NCBI RefSeq assembly: GCF_023221595.1
Contig: NZ_CP096563.1
Span: 124,001-188,000, forward strand
Direction: 5' to 3'
Source: Rhodococcus qingshengii JCM 15477
GTDB taxonomy: Bacteria; Actinomycetota; Actinomycetes; Mycobacteriales; Mycobacteriaceae
DNA: 64,000 nt
Shown here: positions 26,073 to 35,500 of the stretch, one piece after another
Numbering within the stretch: the first letter of the stretch is position 1
Layout: the number at the start of each line of letters is the position of its first letter
The notes under the pieces: generated by a model
Told to the model about the DNA's origin: nothing
Databases searched by the model: none
Seen by the model: the letters and a program-made list of their open reading frames with translations, nothing else
Position numbers and translations under genes: made by a program

Positions 26073-26878
26073 GTGACGGGATATCCGTTCTGTTCGGCGT
26101 CGATGCGATAACGCTGCACCCATTCGCGGGATCGTCCGTCGCTCTGACGACGCAGCGGCGGTGGCGGGGCCAGTTGTCCGTCGAGGCCGAGGGAGATGAG
26201 GGTTTTTGCGACCACGGATTGCGGGTCTTCGGTGAGATCGCGGAACCCGACTTCGATGGGAGAGATGTCCTCTTCCTCGAACCAGCGCTTCCATTGGCGT
26301 TCCTGCTCACCGAGAATCGTCACCAGGTGCGCGATTCCGACTGCGTTGTACTGCGCACCGTCCGAGAGATTCGGTGGAGTCGCGTCGTCGCGCCAAACCT
26401 GTGTCTGCACGGCGCGCCACATCGACACAGCTTGAGCGACGACATCTTCTCGATAGACGTGGATGAACTGCAGGTCGTGATCGAGGGTGTCGTGGAGTGC
26501 GGAACGTAGGTCCGTCCCACTGCGCCAGGGCAATCCGGCCGCGCGATCGAGTAGGAGCGGCGTCTGGTTCCACATCAGCTTGCCACCCCAGACTCCGTTG
26601 GGGGTTCGGCCGAGTTCGAGAAGTTGTGTGCGCCACTGTTCGGAGGTGCGAGTGTCCGGCGTGCCCGGGTGGAACGGGGCGAGCAGACCCAGGACGGACT
26701 CGTCCGTGACGTCTTCGAACCACTGCCTCGGTTGCGGCGATCGCGAGGTCTCGGGGAGGTACTGGAAGAACTCTTCCGGCTCACCCGCGACCCCGGTTGC
26801 TCGCAGGGATTCGACCAGCAAAGTACTGCCGCTGCGCTGCGAAGCGCAGACGAGAAACGAGCGTTGGGCCTCCGTCAT
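26069..26878 (-). CDS. stf0: Stf0-family sulfotransferase
   Basis: A 269-residue sulfotransferase. The 5'-phosphosulfate-binding loop is CASQRSGSTLL at the N terminus, and the family-typical EPEEFFQYL follows near residue 35. In mycobacteria Stf0 sulfates trehalose at O-2 using PAPS. This protein heads an operon with the two PAPS-making genes, so its donor is clear while its acceptor is inferred. The start at ATG 26878 fits the conserved loop position. Confidence 0.88.
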   Translation of the reverse strand: MTEAQRSFLVCASQRSGSTLLVESLRATGVAGEPEEFFQYLPETSRSPQPRQWFEDVTDESVLGLLAPFHPGTPDTRTSEQWRTQLLELGRTPNGVWGGKLMWNQTPLLLDRAAGLPWRSGTDLRSALHDTLDHDLQFIHVYREDVVAQAVSMWRAVQTQVWRDDATPPNLSDGAQYNAVGIAHLVTILGEQERQWKRWFEEEDISPIEVGFRDLTEDPQSVVAKTLISLGLDGQLAPPPPLRRQSDGRSREWVQRYRIDAEQNGYPVT

Positions 26879-27000
26879 GCGAGCAACGCTAAGGGGGGCC
26901 GGAAACCGCCGCAAGCTGGGAAAATAAACTCACGTAGAGGTTAAATCTCGACGTGAAACGTTAAATGTGCGGGTCACGAAATGTCGCGCTGAGGCACGTC

Positions 27001-27942
27001 TTACGCAGTTGTCGCAAGGGCCGCGGCAAGCCCGAATGCGATGGCCATGAAGACAACTTCACCGATGGCGCGACGCAGGGATCCGTCCGAACTCATGCGG
27101 TGTGCAGCGCTCGCGACCACCCATGTCCGGCGCCACCACCATCCCAGGGCGACGAGCAGTCCGATCGCCACGATCTTGGCGAGGATCACCCGGCCGTATG
27201 CGGTGTCGTAGAAGGCGGAGAGTGAGTCGAGTCGCACGACGGCGTTGACGATACCGGTGACGACCAGCGCGAGGACGCATCGCCAGGCGAGAGCGGAGTA
27301 CTTGGGCAACCAGATCGCCCAGGCACCGCGCGACGGTACGGCAAGCGCGAGTGCGGCGAGCACGCCGAACCACAAGGCCGCAGCGAGGACGTGAACGGCG
27401 TCGAGGATCGATCCGAAGCTCTGCTGCGCCATGTGCCCGGTGATCGGGCGGGCAGCGAGCGCCAACGCGGAGACGACCAATGCCGGTGCGACGGGCACCG
27501 TCTCGGGATTGGTGAACCCGTAGATGCCGTAACAGACCACGGCAAACGCGCACGCGATGATCGCGACACCGACGCGGCCGACGTTGACCTCGGAGACGAA
27601 TGCGCCGAAGTGCCCGATGGTCAGTGAGGTGACCGGGGCGCCGTCTGCGGCTGCGGCATTGAGCACGAGGAGCGTGATCTCGGCGACGAGCCAAACCGCT
27701 GCCGCCGCGGTGAGCTGAGTCCACATGATCGCGGGGGTTGTTGCCGGGCGGCGTTCACTGCGGCCCATCCAGGCAAGCGTCGCGATGCCGAGCGTCAACG
27801 AGCCGCATCCGATCGCGAGAACGCGGACAGTGCTCGACGATTCGGGTCCCGAGGGGCTCGCGAGGCCCCAGGCGATGAGGACTCCCAGCAGAGCTGTGGG
27901 TACGGCAAACAGCAACCACCACCTGTTTGCCGTACCCGTCAC
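27001..27942 (-). CDS. CopD-domain copper transport membrane protein
   Basis: About 313 residues with eight hydrophobic segments. The C-terminal half is the CopD domain, with LDAVHVLAAALWFGVLAALA and a following NAVVRLDSLSAFYDTAYGR loop. CopD proteins work with CopC in copper import or periplasmic copper handling. I start it at GTG 27942, four bases after the CopC stop. It is the last gene of a YcnI-CopC-CopD set. Confidence 0.85.
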   Translation of the reverse strand: MTGTANRWWLLFAVPTALLGVLIAWGLASPSGPESSSTVRVLAIGCGSLTLGIATLAWMGRSERRPATTPAIMWTQLTAAAAVWLVAEITLLVLNAAAADGAPVTSLTIGHFGAFVSEVNVGRVGVAIIACAFAVVCYGIYGFTNPETVPVAPALVVSALALAARPITGHMAQQSFGSILDAVHVLAAALWFGVLAALALAVPSRGAWAIWLPKYSALAWRCVLALVVTGIVNAVVRLDSLSAFYDTAYGRVILAKIVAIGLLVALGWWWRRTWVVASAAHRMSSDGSLRRAIGEVVFMAIAFGLAAALATTA

Positions 27943-27946
27943 GCGA

Positions 27947-28465
27947 TCAGCTCGACTTCGGCTTACGCAGCACGAAGAACAGCGCACCGCCGAACACGAC
28001 GACGCCGGCGACGATGAAGATCCACACCGGCATGCTGCCGGACTCCGACTCACCCGTACTCGACGCAGCAGCAGCGCCGGGAGTGCCCGACCCCGCCTCG
28101 GTGAGGGTGAAGGTCAGAGTTCCGTTGACGGGGTGACCGTCAGCGGAGGTGACGCGGTACGCGATGGTGTAGACGCCGGTCGGCCCGAGATCGCCGAGGT
28201 CTGCACTGACAGTGGGTCCTTCGACGGACGGATCGCTCTTGGTCCAGAGGTTGCCGTCCGGACCGGTGACGGTCAGCGCCGCGAACTGTGCCTGCAGAGC
28301 CTCGTTGAACGTGACCGAAACCGTGTCAGGCGCAACCTGAATGGACGCACCGTTTTCCGGGTTGGAGCCGACCACCGCGGAGTGTGCACTGGCCGTGCCC
28401 ATTCCGAGCATCGTGGCCAGCATCGCGAGCATGCCGACGGTGATGACCTTGATCCGGGTACTCAT
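27947..28465 (-). CDS. copC: CopC-type copper-binding protein with C-terminal membrane anchor
   Basis: A 172-residue exported protein. A signal peptide ending ASA-HS leaves His as the first residue of the mature protein, as in the CopC copper site, with a second His in SADGHPVNG near residue 113. A Ser/Gly-rich stalk (128-145) leads to a single membrane helix and a basic tail. The ATG overlaps the YcnI stop by one base. It should bind Cu(II) outside the membrane and pass it to CopD. Confidence 0.93.
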   Translation of the reverse strand: MSTRIKVITVGMLAMLATMLGMGTASAHSAVVGSNPENGASIQVAPDTVSVTFNEALQAQFAALTVTGPDGNLWTKSDPSVEGPTVSADLGDLGPTGVYTIAYRVTSADGHPVNGTLTFTLTEAGSGTPGAAAASSTGESESGSMPVWIFIVAGVVVFGGALFFVLRKPKSS

Positions 28466-29139
28466 CAGCGCTTGCTCCTGACCAGTGCGCCGAGGCCGAG
28501 TGCAGCGCCCAACGCGCCGAGCACCAGGCCGACGCCGCCGAGCCAGCGGGCGGTGTTGTCCGACGAAGAGTCAGAGGCTTCGGATGCGGCGGACGTCTCG
28601 GCAGTGTTATCGGCAGAGGGGGCTCCGTGGGCATCGCCGGTGGACGCGGCGAGAGTCAGCGTCGGGGCGGGCTTGTCCGGCTCGCTGCCGTCGGCAAGCT
28701 CTTCCTGATCCCAGTTGACGACGTTGCCGTCGCTGTACGTCTGGACGGCCTTGAACTCGACCTCTTCCTGCTCCGGCAGCGGGCCGGCAGAAAGGACGAA
28801 CTGCTGGAACTGGCCGGGGGCGATTCCGACGCCGGGGTCGGCGGTCCACGTCACGGACTTGGCGACCAACGAGGTGGGGTCCTTCTCCACGACGGCGGTC
28901 CAGCCGGGCATCGGTTCGGTGCGTGCCGACTTGAGGTCGGGGAGCGCCACCGTCAGTTTGGTGGTCGAAGCGGTGTCGGATTCGGTGGGCACGCGGAACG
29001 TGAGAACGGAGTATCCGCCCTGCGCAGCTCCTGGTGCGACGACGCTGACGTGTGCTGAAGCAATTCCGGCGGCCAGCAGCACGGCGCTGCCGGTAGCGAC
29101 GGTCGTGACAACCGCGCGCGAAATCAGGGTGTTCTTCAT
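28465..29139 (-). CDS. ycnI: YcnI-family (DUF1775) copper-binding membrane protein
   Basis: A 224-residue exported protein. After the signal peptide the mature chain starts AHVSVVAPG, giving an N-terminal His. The DUF1775 beta-sandwich follows, including the Trp of PMPGWTAVVEK that the family uses with the terminal His to bind Cu(II). A Ser/Ala-rich stalk and a C-terminal membrane helix with basic tail complete it. It is the first of the three copper genes and has its own 49-base upstream gap. Confidence 0.92.
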   Translation of the reverse strand: MKNTLISRAVVTTVATGSAVLLAAGIASAHVSVVAPGAAQGGYSVLTFRVPTESDTASTTKLTVALPDLKSARTEPMPGWTAVVEKDPTSLVAKSVTWTADPGVGIAPGQFQQFVLSAGPLPEQEEVEFKAVQTYSDGNVVNWDQEELADGSEPDKPAPTLTLAASTGDAHGAPSADNTAETSAASEASDSSSDNTARWLGGVGLVLGALGAALGLGALVRSKR

Positions 29140-29188
29140 GTCGGGAAGTGTCCTCTTGGTCTGGTGAAGGGGGGCATTCTACGAATCT

Positions 29189-29704
29189 TCAGACCAGGGC
29201 AGGAGGACCGCGCCGCGAGATGCTGGCGCGAAGTAGAGCGTCGACAGGTCCGTGATGGATTCCGGTCGAGACGGTGTGGCCGCGGGAAGTGACAGCGGCG
29301 GGAGCCAGAGACGCCAGGACGACGTGGAGAGCGTGGGTGACAACTCGGTAGAGGCGCTCGGCGGCCAGGACCGCCACCGCACAAGCGACGGTGGCACTGG
29401 CGTGAGCACCGAGCATCACCAATCCCGGAGCGGGCGAATGAGCGTGCTCGGAGAGCGTCATGGTGGTGTGCGCGGCCAACTGACCCAGACCCAGAGCAAC
29501 GATCAAGGCAGCGGGCCCCCGTGAGAGGGCGGGAAGGGTGGCCGTCACGGCGCCGACGGTTGCGCAGACGGCGAGCAACAGGGTCAGCGACGACGACTGT
29601 GGCAGCTCGCCTCCGCCGATCCCGTGCGCGGCGACAGCGAGAGCAGCCGAAGCGGAACCGACAGCTGTCCCCCGGAGGGTCGAGGTCTGCTCGGCTGCTC
29701 TCAC
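29189..29704 (-). CDS. Hypothetical membrane protein, probably copper-linked
   Basis: A 171-residue protein with about five hydrophobic segments. It carries several His residues in loops (AAHGIGG, AAHTTMTLSEHAHSP, GIHHGPVDA), a pattern compatible with metal binding. It precedes the YcnI-CopC-CopD genes on the same strand and follows the DUF6474 gene by 14 bases. I do not recognise a named family. The link to copper rests on its His content and position. Confidence 0.7.
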   Translation of the reverse strand: MRAAEQTSTLRGTAVGSASAALAVAAHGIGGGELPQSSSLTLLLAVCATVGAVTATLPALSRGPAALIVALGLGQLAAHTTMTLSEHAHSPAPGLVMLGAHASATVACAVAVLAAERLYRVVTHALHVVLASLAPAAVTSRGHTVSTGIHHGPVDALLRASISRRGPPALV

Positions 29705-29718
29705 TGGCGTTCTCAGGT

Positions 29719-30372
29719 CTAGCGCACGCCGAGACGTGCGAGCAGATCTGCTTCGACGCCGTCGAGTTCGGAAGAAATCGCCTGGTGAGCTGCTTTACGG
29801 CGAGCCTGCGGCATCTGCTCGGCAGCGCGAACTGCCGTGCTGAGGTCGCCGAGGCGCTCACGGATGGCGGCGGCGAAACGCTGCGTCTCCGCGTCGTCGG
29901 GCTTGCGGCTGAGGATCTCGGTGACCGAGCTCTCGGCGCCGGCGATACGAGCGCTCAACTTCGCGCCGTGACCGGTGTAGTCACCGAGCTGGTCGACGGC
30001 GATGCCCATCTTCTGTGCACGCGTGGTGTCGAGCTGGGCGCGCACCGCCGTGGCTGCGCGGTAAGCGATCGGCAGGAGAACGGGGGCAAGCAGACGTGCC
30101 ACTCCCAGGTACTTACGCACCTTGGCGACGGTCAGGCCCTGATTCGCAGCGGCCTTCTCCTGCGCCTTCAGGGTCGCGATCTGCGCCTTTTCGATCTTGT
30201 GCTGTGACTCGATCTCGGCTTTCTCCAGCTTCTTGAGCGACTTGGTCTCGACCTTGTCGCGCTTACGCTGGCTCTTGGCGTTGAGCTTCGCCTCGACCTC
30301 AGCCTTGTGCTTGAGAGCCTTTGCCTCCGCCTTGCGGGTGGCACGAGACTTTCGCTTCTTGAACAACCCCAT
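29719..30372 (-). CDS. DUF6474-like lysine-rich coiled-coil protein
   Basis: A 217-residue protein. The first 100 residues are almost entirely Lys/Glu/Ala-rich, predicted coiled coil (repeated KAEAKALKHKAEVEAKL-like runs). A compact helical domain follows, beginning VRKYLGVARLLAPVLLPIAYRAATAVRAQ with one hydrophobic helix. The start at ATG 30372 (MGLFKKRKSR) fits the basic N terminus. It is divergent from the RecB-like nuclease gene. Function unknown; the fold suggests association with membrane or nucleic acid. Confidence 0.75.
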   Translation of the reverse strand: MGLFKKRKSRATRKAEAKALKHKAEVEAKLNAKSQRKRDKVETKSLKKLEKAEIESQHKIEKAQIATLKAQEKAAANQGLTVAKVRKYLGVARLLAPVLLPIAYRAATAVRAQLDTTRAQKMGIAVDQLGDYTGHGAKLSARIAGAESSVTEILSRKPDDAETQRFAAAIRERLGDLSTAVRAAEQMPQARRKAAHQAISSELDGVEADLLARLGVR

Positions 30373-30460
30373 CGAAAAGGACCCCGTTTCCAGGTGTTTG
30401 TGTGTTGCCAGGTACCTGCGCTTCGGCTTCAGCCTAGGGGAGCACATAATCTTCGTCATC

Positions 30461-32053
30461 GTGTGTTCCGTTAACAACCCCGCGCCCCAGCTCCCGATCA
30501 TCGATTCGGGGGCGTTGACCCGATGCCGTCATCGGGTGCGTCTGGACGGGTTGTTTCCCGGGAAATCGGCTTCGGAACCCGTCGACACCGGCGTCAAGCA
30601 GCGCCAGGATGCCGCGATCGCGAAGCGCGCGGAGATCGCCGAACTCGTGATCGGTGCTGCTCCCGAGCGTTGGGTGAAGATCAACCCCGACCAATCGGCG
30701 TCGGCTCAGGCTCGCGACACCTTGGCTGCCTGTGAGGCCGGCGCGGACCGGATCTGGGGCGCGGTCTTGCCGGTCGAGCGCGACACCGGACGCAAGGGTC
30801 GCTGCGAAATGCTCATCCGTGACGACGAGGGTGGCGGGTACATCCCCGTCATTGTCGTCAATCACAAGGTGACCGATCCCGGCCAGGGCGCGATCACCTC
30901 GGGGCTCTTCGAATGGGAGCCCGCGGCCGATCCCAAACGCAAGGTCCGCAGTCAGGTCCGCGATCAGATGCGCGTCGCGCAGGTCTATCGGATGCTCGAG
31001 CGTCGTGGGCTGGCGAGCCCGTCGCTGACGGCAGGCGCGATCGGATACAACGGAGACTGCATCCTCGTCCACGACCTCAGCGCGATTCTCGACGATTACG
31101 ACAAGCGTTTCGCCGACCGTATCGCTGTGGCCCGCGGTGAGGTGCTGACGTCTCCGTCACAGGTGAGCGAGTGCAAGTCGTGCCCGTGGTGGACCGAATG
31201 CAAGCAGGAGTTGGTTCGCAACCGCGACGTCAGCCTCGTCGCTGTCGGATCGCGGGCCGAGCTTCTGCGCGACGTGGGCTGCAACACGATCGATCAGCTG
31301 GCCGCCTGGGACGGTGAGCCGCTCGAGGATTGGCCGCACGGAAATTTCGACGACGCAGTCGTGATCGCCAAGGCGTGGTTGGTGGATGCTCCGTTGGTGC
31401 GGCGGTTCGAGAAAATCTCGGTGACTCGGGCGGACATCGAGATCGACGTCGACATGGAGAGCTATCAGGAGCACGGCGCCTACCTGTGGGGGACGTTGCT
31501 CAATGTCGGTGGCTTCTCGATGTATCGAGGATTTGCGACGTGGGATCCGTTGCCGACACGTGACGAGGCGCGGTCGTTCGCAGAGTTCTGGGGCTGGCTG
31601 ATGGCGGAACGTGCCGCGGCCGCCGCTTCGGGTAAAACCTTTGCCGCGTACTGCTATTCGCGTTCGGCCGAGGACAAGTGGTTGTTGGACTCGGCGCGCA
31701 GGTTTGCCGGTGAACCCGGGATTCCGAGTAAGGACGAGATCCGCGAGTTCATCGACAGTCCGCAGTGGGTCGACATCTATCAAGCGGTGAGTGATCAGTT
31801 CATCTGCCCGAACGGCAAGGGACTCAAGAAGATTGCTCCCGTCGCCGGCTTCAACTGGCGTGACGCCGAGGCCGGGGGTGAAGCGTCGATGGCGTGGTAC
31901 CGCGAGGCGGTCGGCTACGACGGTGAGCCGGACGAGACGCAGCGGACTCGCATCCTGCAGTACAACGAGGACGACGTCATTGCCACCAAGGTCCTCCGTG
32001 AGTGGATGACGGACCGCGCGGAGAAGGAAATTCCGCTGGCTTCCGAGTTGTAG
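30461..32053 (+). CDS. TM0106-type RecB-family nuclease
   Basis: About 530 residues. The N-terminal half is a RecB/PD-(D/E)xK-like nuclease that includes a cysteine cluster ECKSCPWWTEC near residue 245, consistent with the iron-sulfur site seen in Cas4/AddB-like relatives. The C-terminal half (from about 330) is an RNase H-like exonuclease domain, with NEDDVIATKVLREWM near 505. I start it at GTG 30461, because CATAAT at 30444-30449 would place transcription initiation at or near that codon and the N-terminal IIDSGALTRCRHRVRLD is the usual beginning. Role in DNA or RNA processing is inferred from the family. Confidence 0.8.
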   Translation: MCSVNNPAPQLPIIDSGALTRCRHRVRLDGLFPGKSASEPVDTGVKQRQDAAIAKRAEIAELVIGAAPERWVKINPDQSASAQARDTLAACEAGADRIWGAVLPVERDTGRKGRCEMLIRDDEGGGYIPVIVVNHKVTDPGQGAITSGLFEWEPAADPKRKVRSQVRDQMRVAQVYRMLERRGLASPSLTAGAIGYNGDCILVHDLSAILDDYDKRFADRIAVARGEVLTSPSQVSECKSCPWWTECKQELVRNRDVSLVAVGSRAELLRDVGCNTIDQLAAWDGEPLEDWPHGNFDDAVVIAKAWLVDAPLVRRFEKISVTRADIEIDVDMESYQEHGAYLWGTLLNVGGFSMYRGFATWDPLPTRDEARSFAEFWGWLMAERAAAAASGKTFAAYCYSRSAEDKWLLDSARRFAGEPGIPSKDEIREFIDSPQWVDIYQAVSDQFICPNGKGLKKIAPVAGFNWRDAEAGGEASMAWYREAVGYDGEPDETQRTRILQYNEDDVIATKVLREWMTDRAEKEIPLASEL

Positions 32054-32079
32054 CGCTGATCCGTTCTGTCGCGATTGTC

Positions 32080-32108
32080 TGAAACATCCTATTTAACAGT
32101 ATGTTTCA
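32080..32108. repeat. Inverted repeat between nuclease and GGDEF-EAL genes
   Basis: TGAAACAT (32080-32087) and ATGTTTCA (32101-32108) are perfect 8-base arms around 13 bases. It lies 27 bases after the nuclease stop and could be its terminator or an operator for the GGDEF-EAL gene. I cannot choose between these. Confidence 0.4.
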
Positions 32109-32191
32109 ACTCGTAGTTTCTCGTCATCGTGTGTCCGGAACCCGCATCCGCGCTACCTTCATCTGGTCGGCTCCACGATGGAGGGTGTTGC

Positions 32192-34519
32192 ATGCTGAGC
32201 AGGCTGGCTTCGAGTGCGAGTGACGCCGAACTGTCTGACGTCGAGCGGCGCGACCTCTTCGCACGCCAGATACTGCAGGTGACGACGGTCGCGCCACTGG
32301 CCAACATGGTCAATGTACTCAGCGTGTGCGCTTTGCTTGTGTATGTCATACCCCCCGGTCACAACGAGTTTCGGGTGATCTGGGGTTCTGCGGCCTTCTT
32401 GGTCGTCCTCAATTCGGTGCGCGTCTGGATACCGCGAGTCGTCCTGAAGGGCCGGTACACGCCCAAACATACGACGAGGTACGACTACTGGGCGCTCATG
32501 CTCGAGGTGATCCTGCTCGGGCTTCTGCTTGTCGTTCTCGCCGCCGCGATGCTTCCCGTGACGGACAACTCGCGAAAGCTTGTGCTTCTAGCGACATTCG
32601 CCGGAGTCATGGGCGCCGGCGCCGTAGCGTTGTCGACGGTTCGGTCGATAGCGGTAGCGTGGATTCTGGTGCACAGCATCGGATTGCTCGTCGTTATCCT
32701 GCCCAAGAGAACTACAGAATATGCTGTCCTCTCGTTCCAGTTGGTCGTTTACTCGGTGACACTGATTATCGGCGTCGTGTACCTCTGGGCGTCGTTCCGA
32801 AGTCGTTGTCTCGCCGAGTTCGAGGCTGCTGCCGAGCGCCAGACGGTCAGTTTGCTTCTCGACGATTTCGAGGGTGGGTCACGCGACTGGCTGTGGGAAG
32901 TCGACACCACCGGGACGTTGTCGCACACCTCCGCTCGGCTGTCGCAGATCTCGGGAGTTCCCGTCTCCGACCTGCAAACCCTGTCGCTGCGCGGATTGTT
33001 GGATCGGCTCGACGTGGGTTCGACGAAGAGTGGCCGAGCCGCGGTCCAGGTCATCGGAGATCACCTCGACCGCCTCATGCCGTTTCGAGAGGTCGTCATT
33101 CCCGTTCGTGTCGACGGCGTCGACCGATGGTGGTCTCTGTCGGGTCATCCCAGGCTATCCGAGGCCACGGAGTTCGTGGGTTGGCGAGGCGTGGGCTCGG
33201 ACATCACCGAGAAGTACAACTACGAGCGGCGAATTCTGTGGCTTGCTGCAACCGACGGACTGACCGGGCTCCCGAATCGCCGGACGTTCGGCTCGGAGCT
33301 GTCCGACGCGCTCGGCACCGTCCGAACCGGCGAGGAAGTCCTTGTCGGAATCCTCGACCTGGACAATTTCAAGTCGGTGAACGACACGTTAGGGCACCCT
33401 GTCGGTGACAAATTGTTGATTTCCGTTGCTGCACGGCTCAATCGGGTGGTCGACGGCGCCATGTGCGCGCGAATCGGTGGTGACGAATTCGGCGTCGTCT
33501 TGCGGGGAACAGGGGACGGCGGAGAGGTGTTCGCTCGCTATCTGGATGCATTGCGTGAGCCGTTTTACGTGCGGGGGAATCGCATCGAGGTTCGTGCATC
33601 GATCGGCTATGCCGGCGCACCCGCAGATTCCGAAGATGCGGACACGCTTGTCATGTCCGCCGACCTGGCGCTGTATGCGGCAAAATCCGCCGGCAAGAAC
33701 CGGGTAGGAAGATACTCGCCGGTGCTGCGGGCGCGGGCCAGGGAGCGAGCATCGGCCCTGCAAGAACTTGGGCTTGCGATCGAGTCTCGGCAGTTCGAGC
33801 TGTACTACCAACCGCAGGTTCGTGCGGACACCGGCCGCGTCGAGGGTTTCGAGGCACTGCTTCGCTGGAATCACCCGGTGCGGGGCGTGCTTGCACCGCA
33901 CATTTTCATCGATGTCGCGGAGGAGACCGGCCTGATAGTCCCTCTGGGGCTTCAGGTACTGAACATGGCGTGCGCCGAAGCCGCGACGTGGCCCGACGAC
34001 ACTTACGTGACGGTGAACGTCTCTCCGGTGCAACTGATGTCGTCCGGCTTCGGATCGGCCGTGAACGATGCGCTGGAGGCAAGCGGTCTGTCCGGCAAAC
34101 GGCTTCAGCTGGAAATCACAGAGACGGGAGCAGTGGAGGAGCTTGCCGTCGCCGAGTTGGATCGCCTGCGTGCCACCGGAATTGCGATTGCCCTGGACGA
34201 CTTCGGAACCGGCTATTCGTCTTTCGAGAGTTTGAAGAAACTGCCGTTGGACATCCTCAAGATCGACCGGTCGTTCATCACCGAACTGAGCGAGGGTGAT
34301 TCGGCAGTTGTCACTTCGGTGGTCGAGGTGGCGAAGGCGCTCGGTATGCAGTCATTGGCGGAAGGCGTGGAGACGGCCGACCAGCTGAGGCTCTTGCTTA
34401 CCGCCGGTTGCGAATTGGTTCAGGGTTACTACGTCAGCCGACCGATGCCGGCGAAGGAAGTGGCCGAGTACCTCAGCGCAACTGCCCACTCCAACGGTGG
34501 GTATTTTCATTCGTTCTGA
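32192..34519 (+). CDS. Membrane diguanylate cyclase/phosphodiesterase (GGDEF-EAL)
   Basis: A 775-residue c-di-GMP enzyme. About six membrane segments occupy residues 25-215, followed by a PAS-like sensor segment (220-345), a GGDEF domain with intact GGDEF at 429-433, and an EAL domain with EALLRW at 554. Further EAL residues are present: NVSP, EITET, DDFGTGYSS, KIDRSF and EGVET. Both activities may therefore be possible. The start at ATG 32192 follows GGAGG at 8 bases. It stands alone between two hairpins. Confidence 0.93.
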   Translation: MLSRLASSASDAELSDVERRDLFARQILQVTTVAPLANMVNVLSVCALLVYVIPPGHNEFRVIWGSAAFLVVLNSVRVWIPRVVLKGRYTPKHTTRYDYWALMLEVILLGLLLVVLAAAMLPVTDNSRKLVLLATFAGVMGAGAVALSTVRSIAVAWILVHSIGLLVVILPKRTTEYAVLSFQLVVYSVTLIIGVVYLWASFRSRCLAEFEAAAERQTVSLLLDDFEGGSRDWLWEVDTTGTLSHTSARLSQISGVPVSDLQTLSLRGLLDRLDVGSTKSGRAAVQVIGDHLDRLMPFREVVIPVRVDGVDRWWSLSGHPRLSEATEFVGWRGVGSDITEKYNYERRILWLAATDGLTGLPNRRTFGSELSDALGTVRTGEEVLVGILDLDNFKSVNDTLGHPVGDKLLISVAARLNRVVDGAMCARIGGDEFGVVLRGTGDGGEVFARYLDALREPFYVRGNRIEVRASIGYAGAPADSEDADTLVMSADLALYAAKSAGKNRVGRYSPVLRARARERASALQELGLAIESRQFELYYQPQVRADTGRVEGFEALLRWNHPVRGVLAPHIFIDVAEETGLIVPLGLQVLNMACAEAATWPDDTYVTVNVSPVQLMSSGFGSAVNDALEASGLSGKRLQLEITETGAVEELAVAELDRLRATGIAIALDDFGTGYSSFESLKKLPLDILKIDRSFITELSEGDSAVVTSVVEVAKALGMQSLAEGVETADQLRLLLTAGCELVQGYYVSRPMPAKEVAEYLSATAHSNGGYFHSF

Positions 34520-34522
34520 CAA

Positions 34523-34566
34523 CTGTGCGCCTTTATTAACCGCGGGCGGTTAATAAAGGCGCACAG
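34523..34566. terminator. Bidirectional terminator, perfect 21-bp hairpin
   Basis: A 21-base arm starting CTGTGCGCC and ending AACCGC (34523-34543) is perfectly repeated in inverse at 34546-34566, with only GG between. It lies between the convergent GGDEF-EAL and SDR genes. The arms contain TTTATTAA/TTAATAAA, giving short T-runs on each strand. Confidence 0.85.
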
Positions 34567-34574
34567 CAGGGAGG

Positions 34575-35342
34575 TTAGCGCGGCGCCATGCGCAGTGCGC
34601 CGTCCATGCGGATGGTCTCGCCGTTGAGGTAGTCGTGCTCGACGATCATCTGCGCGAGCTGCGCGTACTCGGACGGCTGGCCCAGGCGGGACGGGAACGG
34701 AACGCCGGCCTCGAGGCCCTTGCGGTACTCGTCGGTGACGCCTGCGAGCATCGGGGTGTCGATGATGCCGGGAGCGATCGTGTTGACGCGGATGCCGAAC
34801 TGCGCAAGGTCACGGGCAGCCGGAACCGTCATGCCGTGCACGCCGCCCTTGGAGGCGGAGTACGCGATCTGGCCGATCTGGCCTTCGAAGGCAGCAACGG
34901 AAGCGGTGTTGATGACAACGCCGCGCTGGCCCGACTCGTCGACGGCCTCGGTCTTGGCGATGGCGTCGGCGGCCAGGCGCATGACGTTGAAGGTGCCGAG
35001 CAGGTTGACGGTGATGACCGTGCGGAACAGCTCGAGGTCGTGCGGACCCTTCTTGGACAGGATGCGTCCGGCCCAGCCGACACCGGCACAGTTGACGACG
35101 ATGCGCAGCGGGGAGCCCGACTCGACGATCTGGTTGATCGCTGCTTCGACCTCTTCGCCGCTGGTCACGTCGGTGGGGATGAGGGTGACGCCGGCGGGGA
35201 CGTTGTCGCCTGCGCGCTCGATCGACGCGGGCAGATCCAGGCCGAAGACGGTAGCGCCGGCGTCGGCGAGGCGCTTGGCTGTTGCGGCGCCGAGGCCTGA
35301 TGCCGCTCCGGTGACCAGTGCTGCGGTTCCCTTGATTTCCAC
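34575..35342 (-). CDS. Short-chain dehydrogenase, 3-hydroxyacyl-CoA dehydrogenase type-2-like
   Basis: A 255-residue SDR with NAD-binding TGAASGLGAATA, NCAGVGWAG, catalytic Ser in INTASVAAFEG and the YSASKGG Tyr-Lys pair near residue 162. The Asp of GLDLPAS after the second strand favours NAD(H). The insert around 100-120 and overall sequence resemble HSD17B10-type 3-hydroxyacyl-CoA dehydrogenases. A beta-oxidation role is likely. It is monocistronic. Confidence 0.85.
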   Translation of the reverse strand: MEIKGTAALVTGAASGLGAATAKRLADAGATVFGLDLPASIERAGDNVPAGVTLIPTDVTSGEEVEAAINQIVESGSPLRIVVNCAGVGWAGRILSKKGPHDLELFRTVITVNLLGTFNVMRLAADAIAKTEAVDESGQRGVVINTASVAAFEGQIGQIAYSASKGGVHGMTVPAARDLAQFGIRVNTIAPGIIDTPMLAGVTDEYRKGLEAGVPFPSRLGQPSEYAQLAQMIVEHDYLNGETIRMDGALRMAPR

Positions 35343-35500
35343 TTCGTGTGCTCCTCGAGTTAGCGATCGGTAAGGCGGTGGTACGTGTCGAGAACCATAA
35401 CGCGAGGGTGTATGTGAGGGCGAACGCGCGAGACCCGCGTAGGGCTGGGTACCTTGGACGCGAGGTCTGAGAGCAAAGCACCGGACGAGAGGGGACCTGC

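Noticed and set aside
26879..27000. Repeated GGTTAAAT/CGTTAAAT words upstream of stf0
   Set aside because: Short AT-rich words in a promoter region without symmetry or spacing that would define an operator.
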